From Isoetes taiwanensis (taxonomy: Eukaryota > Streptophyta > Lycopodiopsida > Isoetales > Isoetaceae): DNA of 64,000 nt. Each line of letters opens with the position of its first letter. Within the stretch, counting starts at the first letter, position 1. Shown one piece after another: positions 38,061 through 47,508 of this stretch. Position numbers and translations under genes: made by a program. The notes beneath the pieces are model-generated. The model had not been told where the DNA came from. It worked only from the letters and a program-made list of their open reading frames with translations, and ran no database searches. Location: assembly GCA_021234155.1 (NCBI GenBank), contig JAJEKV010000343.1:62001-126000 (forward strand), written 5' to 3'.

Positions 38061-38790
38061 CCACCTTTTGAATCTTCACTTGATTTTTTATGATCTAGAA
38101 GAATTTCATGACCAATGGATTCACCTATATCTTGTGGTACAAATGGGTCCAAACCTTGCTAAAATCAAAAGCAAATGATGTTTTTGTATAAAATATATTG
38201 ATTTGTATGTTCCCAAGTTTTTTCACTATTATATGACATTAGATGAAGTCGTCAGACCCAATTTTGCTCAAAAGAGCTGTTTGAGGGTATGAATTATTTC
38301 TCTCTTATTATTATAAGTTTTGGCCTAATTCTTGTGGTTATAAGTTATTGACTCTAAGAGCTATAGTTCGATGTTTTTTAGAAGCATTCATAAGTTATAG
38401 TGAATTTCAATGTTGACAAAAATAAATCTAAAATGATTTAATAAAACTCGTATATCATCCTTTAAAGGGTAATAAAGACTTATATCTCGTGATTATAATT
38501 TTATCAACCTATATGTAGTAGTTAATCATGCATTCTCTACATTCAGTTGTGTTTGTTACTACACGATATTGGAGTTTAAGTATGCTAATTGTACATATAG
38601 TTCATCTTTTAGGAAATGCGATATTTTTTATGAATGCAAGGCTTCACTGACAACATAGATCTCAAATTTGATGTGAAAGTGACATAGTAGTTGCAAAATT
38701 TAAATATAAACTAGTAACGATGTGTCAAGCTTGCGTCGCTAATGTCTTGGCATGTGTTTTTACTCGGCCTTTAATGTTCATATGTGCAAC
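38061..38790. other. Spacer, nothing recognised
   Basis: AT-rich; no motif or repeat seen. Confidence 0.4.
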
Positions 38791-38867
38791 TTCGACAACA
38801 TCACATGTTGGTATTGGCAAGAATGAACATTACTTGCTTTTGTGATTATTTTTGTTATATATCCATT

Positions 38868-39335
38868 ACATATTCCAATACAGGTGAGTTTTTTTTCCTA
38901 CTAAAATACCAATTTGTCAGTGCAAGGTGTTGTTTCTCATCTGATAAAAAAGACAGACAATTGGAGGTTAGTCAATGCACTACATTACCCAATAGGTAGG
39001 TACATGTACTCTATCTTCCACCTATCTCTCTCAAAGCACATCCATGTAAACAACGTTCCCTTGGATAGATTTGAGCAAATATCAATTAGTTGGATGAAGT
39101 GCTCCAACTTGACAACCTCGTTGGTGCAAAATATTTCTTTGACCGTTGCAATGAGCTCCTCAATTTCTATGCTTGCTATCCCAATGTGGTATTTTCGTTC
39201 CCAATCATACCATGACCCAAGAGCGCGTATGACAAGGACGTGATAACTTTTCACCCTTCAGGCATTTGGCAACGTGACCAAAGACATACCACGAAATCAA
39301 AATACGCATCATCTACATGGATGAAGAAGTAAGTA
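38868..39335 (-). mobile_element. Fragment homologous to the Helitron-associated sequence at 46.27-46.75 kb
   Basis: Read on the minus strand, this block is collinear with 46,270-46,750 on the plus strand: TTCATCCATGTAGATG, then IRALGSWYDWERKYH, IEIEELIATVKEIF, FIQLID, FERDRWKIEYMY, a T-rich block ending TTATCAG, and ATGAGAAAC. Homology stops abruptly at about 38,868 and 39,335. No helicase part precedes it here. It is a detached piece of the same transposon lineage. Confidence 0.75.
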
Positions 39336-40704
39336 AAAAAAAAAAAAGTATGTGCGAAAGCAAGTTGAAGAGCTACATATATGAGATACTGTAGATACAA
39401 AATCTTGAGTAATGGTAATAATGTATAATGCACGCAATCTTTGAGCTAAGAGTAGATAGTTTTTCCTTGGCAAAAAAAACTAGCAAAAGGCACACCAGAA
39501 GGCTTTAGCAAGGTCAAATTGGTTAAGGCTTGATAGTTGGTTTGGACTGCACATGTAAAACAAGATAAAAATATATTTTCAAGCATTGAGCTTTAGCAAT
39601 TATGAGTATAATATGTGATGAATTTTATATTTTATATGTATGAAAATATGGTTATTTATGGAGGAATCGATCTTTTATAATATTCAAATAAAAGGATTGT
39701 GATTAGTTGTCTTAGTGGGTCTATTTTTTCTCTATGCATTTTTTATCTATATTATATTCTTTAGTTTTGGATTGCATTTGAAAATATGAGTAAAAAGTTA
39801 TTTTTGTAGCAAAGTTCGTACTCGAAGATCAACTTCGTGCTTGGTGTTGACTTGATCTAAGGAAGCAATATTTCTTGGTTTTGCATGGCGTGCCTTACTT
39901 CATTTTCATACATATGTTCGTCAAAAATTAGAAACCAAGCCTAGACATAGACAGATGACATTGTTTGTACAGAGATGTCTATTGCGATTGAATGGGACTT
40001 GTCCTTCGCCCTTCCATGGAATGTGTATCAAATGTCATTTTTATATTGCCATGTTGTAGTCCATGTGGAATACCAATTGAGCATGATCTATAGCTACATT
40101 TCTATACAAATGAGCATTAGTTAAATTGCATAACATGCCTTTGTTAAAGGCAAAAGTAGTTGGTCCTTCATGGACAAAGGTATTTTATGCTACGTCTGAA
40201 TGTTAGAACATTGTGGTCTTTACAGACCAAAACTTTGGCATTTTGTGGCCCAACATATGGGAGGATTCGACAACACGATCCAAATGTCCATATTGTATGC
40301 TCCAATTCTATCTAATAGAATGTAGTCACAGTTATGAAACCAATAGTTATTAGTTATTGCATAAGACGCCTTCTCTTGCTGAAGCCAAGGCAAATGCACA
40401 AGAACACAGAAGCACAATTAGACAATAGCACCTTGTTTTCGTAGAGCTTAGTTGCCATACTTTGCTTCAACCTGATGCATTCTTTTTATGTGCTACAAGT
40501 TTAGGGTCGCCATTAGACTACGATTCGAGGCTAAAATTTTTCTTTGTATTCTATTTGAAGAAGCAGGGTTTCTTATTTTTGTATTTCATTTGCTTTAGCA
40601 TTTTCTGGTTGTTAAATTGAAATACACATTTTATTTAGCATAGTTGTGAAATTTTGTTGCTTCTTTAGATAAGTTGGTCATGACGTTGCTGTATCCTTTA
40701 TTGG
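39336..40704. other. Spacer with a weak dispersed repeat
   Basis: About 60 bases at 39,966-40,030 (GTCTATTGCGATTGAATG, then CTTCCATGGAATGTG) recur near 50,550-50,602 next to the shared CAATATTTCTTGG. No gene is recognised. Confidence 0.4.
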
Positions 40705-40705
40705 T

Positions 40706-40972
40706 GGTTTGGGTGCATATTCACACGGGGGTTACTCGAAACGAGAGTCGGGATAGGCATATAAGGCCTTTATTCTTCGATCTGGACCGTACATAGCGAT
40801 CCTCGTTTGTGGGGTATCCATGTACAAGTTTTTATATACTGTATATTGAGGTTTATAAAATACTATAAGATTTGAGGGAATGTAGTTAATGGTGTTAATT
40901 TTATACATGTATTGTAAGTTTTTTAGGGGGCTCACGCCCTCGTAACCCCGTGTGAATATGCACCCAAACCAA
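40706..40972. mobile_element. Short element with about 29-bp terminal inverted repeats (MITE-like)
   Basis: GGTTTGGGTGCATATTCACA at about 40,707 is the reverse complement of TGTGAATATGCACCCAAACC ending at about 40,972. The arms extend inward through GGGG-GTTAC / GTAAC-CCC. The interior is about 200 bases, AT-rich, with no ORF. The right arm is also the start of the dispersed repeat at 40,935-41,120, whose copy at 12,045 lacks a left arm. The unit may therefore be part of a larger element. No clear target-site duplication was found. Confidence 0.5.
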
Positions 40973-41120
40973 AGGGGGTTTTTGAGGGGGATTTTAATTT
41001 AAATACATTGGATGCAATGGTTTGTGTTAGTAATGTTAATGATAGTTATATGTTGGTTGTTATATCAAAAAAAAAAATTTGGGCCCTTCGGGGCCCCTAA
41101 CAAAAAGGAGACATAGGTAA
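40935..41120 (+). repeat. Dispersed repeat, copy B (related to 12,045-12,225)
   Basis: Starts at CGTAACCCCGTGTGAATATG and contains AAAGGGGGTTT, ATGCAATGGTTTGTGTTA and a GGGCCCTTCGGGGCCCC palindrome (about 41,082-41,098), then ACATAGGTAAA. It abuts the LINE fragment starting near 41,120. Confidence 0.7.
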
Positions 41121-41124
41121 ACTT

Positions 41125-42455
41125 AGATGTTTGGGGAGGGAATGAGGAGGGGGCTATGGTGAAGGTCGCATGGTGGAAGTGTGTGCGGCCCAGGGCACAG
41201 GCGGGGGTTTGGGCATGCTTGATGTGTCGTTGCACACGAAGGTCTTTGGTGTCGAAATTCATGGCAATGGGTTGTTGCAGTGAACAAGCAGGTCCCGAGG
41301 TGTTTGGCTCTGTTAGCCGATCCCGTCACTCTATTGTGTTTAGGAAGCCGGCTATTACGGCTCGGCTGCCGTGGGCTCTGTTTGAGGATTTACGGCCATT
41401 CCCTCATGCGCCGCCTTTTCTTAAGGGTCTCCCAAGGCACGGAAGGTGGTCAAGGTTCTCTTTTCATTGGACCCTAGCGGATGTATGGTAGCCTCATCGC
41501 CCTTTCTCACGGGTACCCTTGGACTCGCATCTCCCTTGGCCTCTTCCTTACACCCGGTACTGGGCCAGATGGATTTTCGGGGGGGTAACATCCATCCGTG
41601 GCTCGGTATTGGAAAAGGTCATCTGGCGCCATGGGAGTTTTTAGGGAGAGATTTGGCTCTTGGCGGTGGGACATACGGACTTGGGGCGAAATTGCCAATG
41701 CTATTCCATTGCGGTTGTCTTCTCAAGTCAATCGGCGTTTGGAAGTCGCGCATAGTGGACTTGATGCATCTCGGTTTGTAGCATGGAAGCATGGGCTCCT
41801 AGCGGCTTGAGGACACGTTGCCTTCGGATAAGTGGTCACTTAAGCTTCCGAGGGAGTAAGTGGCCCGCCATGTGGAAGTGGGCGTGGAATACATTGCCTC
41901 CTCCTAAAAAAAACTGTACCCTTTTTGTGGCGGATCTTGCCGAAGTAGCCTCGGGGTGAATGTCCGAGTCCACCGGGTTCAAGCCTCGGATAAGCGGAAA
42001 CATGCCCTTTATGTGGGAGGCGACGTGAGACCATTGAAACCTTTGCTTTGTCCTATGCACGAGGTAGGGGCAGCTTGGTCTTGGGTGAGAGCCCTCTTTG
42101 GGACTTCATTATGCGGTCGAAGATTCTCTTGGGAGTCCTTCCTAGCGGTGGGGCGTGTAGGGCGGCGGGCGTTTCATTTATCAAGAGCTTGGCTTTTGTG
42201 GCTGATTTGGAAAAGGCGGAGGCGAAGGTCTTCGAGAATGCGGTGCTTAGCCCACCGGTTGGTTCCGATCTTGAGGCATAAGTTGTGGTGTGACGTACCA
42301 AGTCTCAAGCTTATGCAGGCGCGGTTAAGCGAGAAATTTGGTCGACATTCCTACAGATTGTGGATCATGATGGGCGCTTCATTTCTTAGCACCACACTTA
42401 TCATTGTACTTGATCGCATTCTAGTGGTTTAATATATTCTTATATTCTTCAAAAA
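41125..42455 (+). mobile_element. 5'-truncated LINE of a second family, with zf-RVT region and A-rich end
   Basis: GC-rich stretch with broken plus-strand frames typical of the C-terminal part of plant L1-type ORF2. First KVAWWKCVRPRAQ-like and GGLGMLDV-like blocks, then the zinc-binding CPLCGRRRETIETFALS (compare CPLC...E...H/C of zf-RVT). Frames change several times (41,156-41,491, 41,446-41,781, 42,048-42,281). It ends at an A tract at 42,450-42,462. The 3' end is unlike the hairpin-bearing family, so it is a different LINE. Confidence 0.7.
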
Positions 42456-42462
42456 AAAAAAA

Positions 42463-43004
42463 CAAAGTAGAAAACAGTTGTAATGGTATTAACGATATGT
42501 TCAAAAATATGCTTATTTAGGTATTTGAAATAGCAAAAAAAAATAAACGTAGTTATATGCTCCAATAAGGCCAAAAGATAAGATAAGATAAGATAAGCAT
42601 CTTGTACAATCACACTGAGGATTTGACGCATTGAGGCATTAACAAACTTGGATCTTCTTTCTATTATCAAAAGAATGTGTATCCAAATTAATGAGAATAG
42701 ATGTGTAACTACTAACTAGTTGAAAGAAATGTATAGTTCTTTGTTGTTTGACGAAGAATTGATGTACATAGAATGCTGAATTTCGTGGCAACTGGGCTTT
42801 CTCCTTTGTTCACATATATCCTACAAATCAGCACAAGTGTACATTTAAAACAGATAATGGTATTAATATATAGCACAAGGACCACTTGCTTAACAACTAG
42901 AGAAGCGGAGTTGTTGATCAATGAGCATTTGTGCATGACAGAAGACCTGGCTCTCAAATGCAAACAAGGACGAGTTAACACAGAATATGTGTCTTGCAAG
43001 AAAT
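42463..43004. other. Spacer, nothing recognised
   Basis: Contains an AGATA-type microsatellite (about 42,575-42,598) and no coding motif. Confidence 0.4.
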
Positions 43005-44490
43005 CTTACCATTGCCACACAATTTGAACTGCCATTCAAAGGCCCAGATCGCATTCTCCTCACTAGAACAGAGAGAAGAGAGCGTGTGTAAGATAACAAC
43101 CATCCCAATTGAAAGTGGGTAAAGGGCCAATGCTATTAGACCTATGCAAACCGGAAAACTAGTTCTAGACCCTCCTATTGCCCCCATGATAATAGTCACT
43201 ATAGCAATGGTTGTCACTTCAGAGGAGAAGTTGCAATCTAAATGACGAGCCACCACTACAGCTAAGAATATCCAAAGATATAGAGTGTTGTTTAGAGCTA
43301 CTGCACCATAAATCTGTAAACACCAAAGATTAGAACCGAAACGGGCACTAGCATAACTAAATAGAAGCGCGGATCTTAGGCAAAGATACCCGAGTATGTA
43401 ATGGATGTATTTTTCTTCTTCTTCCGAGCTGCAAACATTAGTGAGGAAATGGCCTCACTTGAGTTTGTTGCCAGTGGAGTAGCTATAAAGGCTACAAAAA
43501 AGGGTGGAATTTTGGAAGCAGTTGAGAAGTTAGTGATAGAATCCAGTGTCCACCAAAGGATCTGAAAATATTCCTGCTACCACAGCTCCACATACAATGA
43601 GCGATGATGCCTTTGTGATCATTTGCTCTCTTGGTGGGTCGCTCCTTTGGTTTCTTCTCTTCATCTTCTTCTTTGTTGTCATCGAGAATGCATGTAGCAG
43701 AATATTTAAATTGTGCTCGCTTCACGCCCACCAAGTTAACCATGTCTAGATTAGAATATCAAATATGGAATCATGGTTTATTTGGATCACTAACCTCGAC
43801 CGCTATGCCAAAAATCTGGCTTGTGTACAAGAGTGGGGTACAATTCAACTTACCTTTTCTTGCCTTCATCCATTTTGACATGCCATTTATGAATTCACCT
43901 TTTGAATCAATCCATTGTTTGAAATATCAAAGTCTCTCAACCAGGCTTGGACTTCATCATCTTCGGTACATTTGTGCGAGTACACACTCCTAGACTCAAA
44001 ACAAGAGATTTTCAGCTCACCGATAGAAAGGGCCCCATCTTTGCCTTTGTCGGAGGCTTTAAAGATTACGTATGAAGCAAAGATACATGAGAACAAACAT
44101 AAGATACCACAGTGCGTTATTTGCTTTTACGTATGTGCGGGAGGATAGTATTGAAGATTTAGAAAACAGCTTGCATAAGGTGGTTCCCCACAAGACAAGT
44201 TCTGCTTGCTTAGAGACATTTAAACGGGGTGAACTGAAAGACTTAAACATACCGGAAACAAAATTTGCAGCTGCGCATCTTGAACTGTGTGACTGGCCGA
44301 TTTGTACAAGAGCTTTGCAAATCGAGCAAGCCCACATGCCTTTCGTTACCATCGTGGCATCTCCTGTTTCGGCAACAAATAAAAACCCTAGAGTGCATAT
44401 CCACGATACTTGCATGTGATCCTCTTTTTGTTCTTTTTGTTTTTCAAAAGTGGGCTTTTCTCGTAAGCCGTTCGATCTTGTCTTTTTAAA
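43005..44490 (-). pseudogene. NCL: EF-hand Na+/Ca2+ exchanger-like (NCL/EF-CAX) gene fragment
   Basis: Plant NCL proteins have a signal peptide, exchanger membrane helices, two EF hands, then a second exchanger half. On the minus strand an N-terminal signal-like part (WICTLGFLFVAETGDA, about 44,420) leads to EF-hand loops DKGKDGALSIGE (about 44,040) and DFDISNNGLIQ (about 43,910). Next come a charged linker with EEDEEKKPKERPTKR (about 43,670), then FFVAFIATPLATNSSEAISS (about 43,480) and the last helices IYGAVALNNTLYLW to SFPVCIGLIALALYPLSIG (43,316-43,100). Introns have AG/GT borders, for example the acceptor before 43,316. A one-base frameshift separates IFSDPLVDT from DSITNFSTASKIPPFFVAF near 43,545. 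The first exchanger half is absent. It could have been captured by the neighbouring Helitron. Confidence 0.75.
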
Positions 44491-44577
44491 GAGGGCTTTT
44501 GTTGTAAGCCATTTGATCTTGACCATGAAGGAGGGCCAAATAAAAAAAAGGCACAAACCTGCATGCAAATACTTTGT

Positions 44578-44692
44578 GCGCTCTAGATGTACCAATTAGT
44601 ACACCTTATGCAATACGCCCACCAAATCATATGAAAACCTTAGAGAAAACTGTATAAAAATACAAAAAAAACCCCCTGTTATTATGCTACAT
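44578..44692 (+). repeat. Dispersed repeat of about 120 bases, copy B
   Basis: CTCTAGATGTACCAATTAGT at 44,580 starts a block collinear with 14,403-14,520, ending in ACCCCCTGTTATTATGCTAC. It separates the NCL fragment from the helicase fragment. Confidence 0.7.
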
Positions 44693-45147
44693 ATTCGAAT
44701 CCTAAAGGGAAATCCCTTGCTTCTTATTGGTGGATAATCCTTGTAAACGACAGCAATCATATTGAATTCATTAATTCAATTGCCATAGTGACAATATTGT
44801 TGCATGTCTGTAGAAGTAGAACTTATGATACATGTGAACAGAAAAGATACTGAATGGTATAAGCTTGTCTGGGCATGCCATAGCAGTAATGACATGCAAC
44901 CAAGACTATAAGATCAATCTATAACAAAAAAATGAATGTTGGAATTATAGGAAAATAGCCCTAGCTTCCATGACAATTGCCATGGCCATCTAAGCAAAAG
45001 AAACATCAAAGCACATTACCATTGCAAGGAAAAAAAAATGAAGACGGATGAATTCATATTTGTTCAAAACAATCTGTGAATAATGACAATATATTAACCT
45101 TGTAATGCACCACCGATTCATTCTTAAGCCACTATGGCAAGCAATTT
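44693..45147. other. Spacer before the helicase fragment
   Basis: AT-rich; no helicase N-terminal motif (Walker A or DE box) was found here, showing that the helicase is truncated. Confidence 0.4.
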
Positions 45148-46175
45148 AAATTGTTATGCTGTAATTCCATTGTTGTTTTGGGAGGAAATTTTCGCCAGCT
45201 TCCACCTGTGGTTCCACGAGGAAATCGCCCCCAAATTGTGCATGCTTCCTTGAAATGCTCTTATATATGGGATCATGTCGAGGAACATAAGCTGAATGTA
45301 AATATGCGAGTAATGAGCGATTGTGGGAAAGAGCGGCGGAAGAGCAAAAAGGCATTTGCGAGTATCTTTTACGAGTTGGAGATGGACTTGAGACCACGTT
45401 TCCCAATATTGGATCGGACGTGATACGCCTTCTAGAAGAGATTTGTGTGAAGTCACAAGACTTAAATGACTTGCTAGCCGTGACATTCCCTGATGTTTCA
45501 ACGAATTATGGAAGTGTGTCCTATTGGGTGCAAAGGGGTATACTTCATGGCGAATGATGATGTAGATGAAGTAAACAAGAGGATGACAGTGGTTGCTGCT
45601 TTGCACCTATTGATTATTACTGGTCTTGTCGGTACATTAATGAGAATGACGCAGGGGTCTATCCTATCGAATTTTTGAATGCACAAACTCCGAGTGGGAT
45701 GCCTCCTCATCAATTAACTTTGAAGGTTGGCATGATTGTCATGTTATTGAGGTCTGTTTCTACACGTAAGGGACTCTACAATGGTACTCGCCTCATTATA
45801 CGTTCATTGGGAAGACGCGCTATAGATGCCGAGATTGTCACTGGAAGAAATATTGGAAGTAGAATGTTCATATTTAGAGTACCTTTGGTGCCCAATAACG
45901 CAGAACTCCCATTTCAGTTTGAGCGCATACAATTTCCATTGCGTCCAGCTTTTGGTATGACAATCAACAAGTCCCAAGGCCAAACAATGAAAATGGTGGG
46001 TTTGTATTTGCCAAATCCAGTATTCAGTCACGGACAACTCTACGTGGCACTCTCGAGAGCTCAAGGAATCCAAGGCATAAAGGTACTCATTCTATCGAAG
46101 GATGGAGATGCTTGCCCGGATCAGATGCCAGATCCACGATATACAACAAATATCGTATACAAAGAACTCCTCTAG
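45148..46175 (+). pseudogene. C-terminal half of a Helitron RepHel (Pif1-type) helicase, frameshifted
   Basis: The Pif1 domain of Helitron RepHel unwinds DNA for rolling-circle transposition. Present in order: SIVVLGGNFRQLPPVV (motif III, usually GGDFRQ), LNVNMRV (usually LT.NMR), EYLLRVGDGLE, LLAVTFPDVSTNY, NDDVDEVN, YPIEFLNAQTPSGMPPHQL, LKVGMIVMLLRS, FGMTINKSQGQT (motif V/VI region), SHGQLYVALSRAQ, and a stop at 46,173. The last 166 residues (45,675-46,175) are one open frame. Upstream, frame changes occur near 45,320 and 45,540. The Rep nuclease (HUH) and helicase motifs I/II are missing, so it cannot work alone. Directly downstream lie an unknown conserved ORF and the Helitron 3' end. Confidence 0.9.
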
Positions 46176-46269
46176 GTGTGAGTTTAATACTTAAAAATTA
46201 AAACTTCTAATTTCTCTTTGTTCTCATTGATATTTTCTGCTTTCTTTCTTCCTTTTATTTTTATCTTAC

Positions 46270-46890
46270 TTACTTACATCTTCATCCATGTAGATGGTGC
46301 GTATTTTGGTCCCGTGGTATGTCTTCGGTCACTATGTCGCGTCTTGCCTAGAGGGTGACAGGAGTTACCACATCTCCCGTGTTACTTATGTCATACGCGC
46401 TCTTGGATCATGGTATGACTGGGAACGAAAATACCATGCTCATGTACATGGGGTAGCGAGCGTGGAAATTGAGGAGCTCATTGCAAAGCTCAAAGAAATA
46501 TTTAGCACTGACGAGGTTATCAAGTTGGAGAGCTTTATCCAACTAATTGATGACTTCCTGTTTGCTCAAGTTTATCCGAGGGAACGTTGTTTACGCGGAT
46601 GTGCTGTGAGAGAGGTAGGTGGAGACTAGAGTACATGTATCTATTCATTGGGTAACGTAGTGCTTTGGCTAACCTTCGATTGTTTATTTTTTTCTTATCA
46701 GATGAGAAACGACACCATGCACTGGCGAATTGGTGTTTTGGTGGCAAAAGAACTCACTTGCATTGGAATATGTAATGGAACACTTTTTAGGGTCTACAAA
46801 TCATTTCTTCCTGATGCAGTATCTGATTCCATTATACGAGCCTACCTTCGGGATGAGTTGTCTCATGTGCTTGATAGTCGTGACTAAGAT
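46270..46890 (+). pseudogene. Unknown conserved ORF of the Helitron, two exons, frameshifted
   Basis: An ATG at 46,294 opens a frame with VIRALGSWYDWERKYHAHVH, VEIEELIAKLKEIF and ESFIQLIDDFLF. A small indel relative to the 38.9-39.3 kb copy then shifts frame, after which RGRWRLEYMYLFIG matches RDRWKIEYMYLPIG there. A probable intron (GTACATGT..TTATCAG, about 46,633-46,701) leads to MRNDTMHWRIGVLVAKE and RVYKSFLPDAVSDSIIRAYL, ending at 46,887. No domain was recognised; OTU or RPA-like proteins, known from other plant Helitrons, are not evident. Conservation in two dispersed copies suggests it was a real transposon ORF. Confidence 0.55.
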
Positions 46891-47262
46891 GTTATCTGTC
46901 GGAGAAGTGAAGATATCACGGGAGCATCCAACGAAGTACAACATTAAGCCTTTGGTGATGTGCGCCATGTGGAGATGTATATTTAGAGTTCCATCGTGAA
47001 CTAAAACATCAATGAGCCAAGACAATATTTTGTGTTTTATATATTTTTGTACTTATTTCTTATTGATGTACTTAACTACTTCTAAGAGTGACATTTTCAA
47101 CATCAATTTTGGATTTGTCTTTCCAGATTTTTTGCCTTTCTTAATGTTTTCTCTATTGAAATCCATGAAAGCAAATGCTACTGGCATTCTACTATTTCAA
47201 ATAGCAATTTTTTTTACAAAAGCAAATAACGTCAAAATTTCACATATAGACGTTTGAGGCAC

Positions 47263-47508
47263 ATATTTACTAGGGTGTTAAAGGCCAAGGAAAAGCACGT
47301 GCCTAAGACATTAGCCCGACAACACCGGGTAGATCATTAAATTCATTCATCATAAAATCTTAACGGCTGCTGAGAAGGGGAGGTTAATCTCCCCCTCAAG
47401 TGGGTTATGGAAAATAACCCACCTCAAAGTTGGACATATGGACGTCAAAGGCCGAGTAAAAACACAAGGCGGGACATTAGCCCGGCAACGCCGGGCACAC
47501 GTTTACTA
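47263..47508 (+). mobile_element. Helitron 3' terminus (hairpin plus CTAG end)
   Basis: GCCCGGCAACGCCGGGC (47,479-47,495) is a perfect 7-bp hairpin with an AAC loop. Ten bases later the sequence reads CTAG (47,505-47,508) and is followed by T, exactly the plant Helitron 3' end rule (hairpin, then CTRR, insertion before T). A decayed second version (GCCCGACAACACCGGGT) lies at 47,313-47,329 after another TTTACTAG at about 47,265-47,272. Two more hairpins lie between them: GGGGAG/CTCCCC (about 47,376-47,393) and GTGGGTTAT/ATAACCCAC (about 47,400-47,422). Orientation agrees with the helicase. The 5' TC end was not located. Confidence 0.8.
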
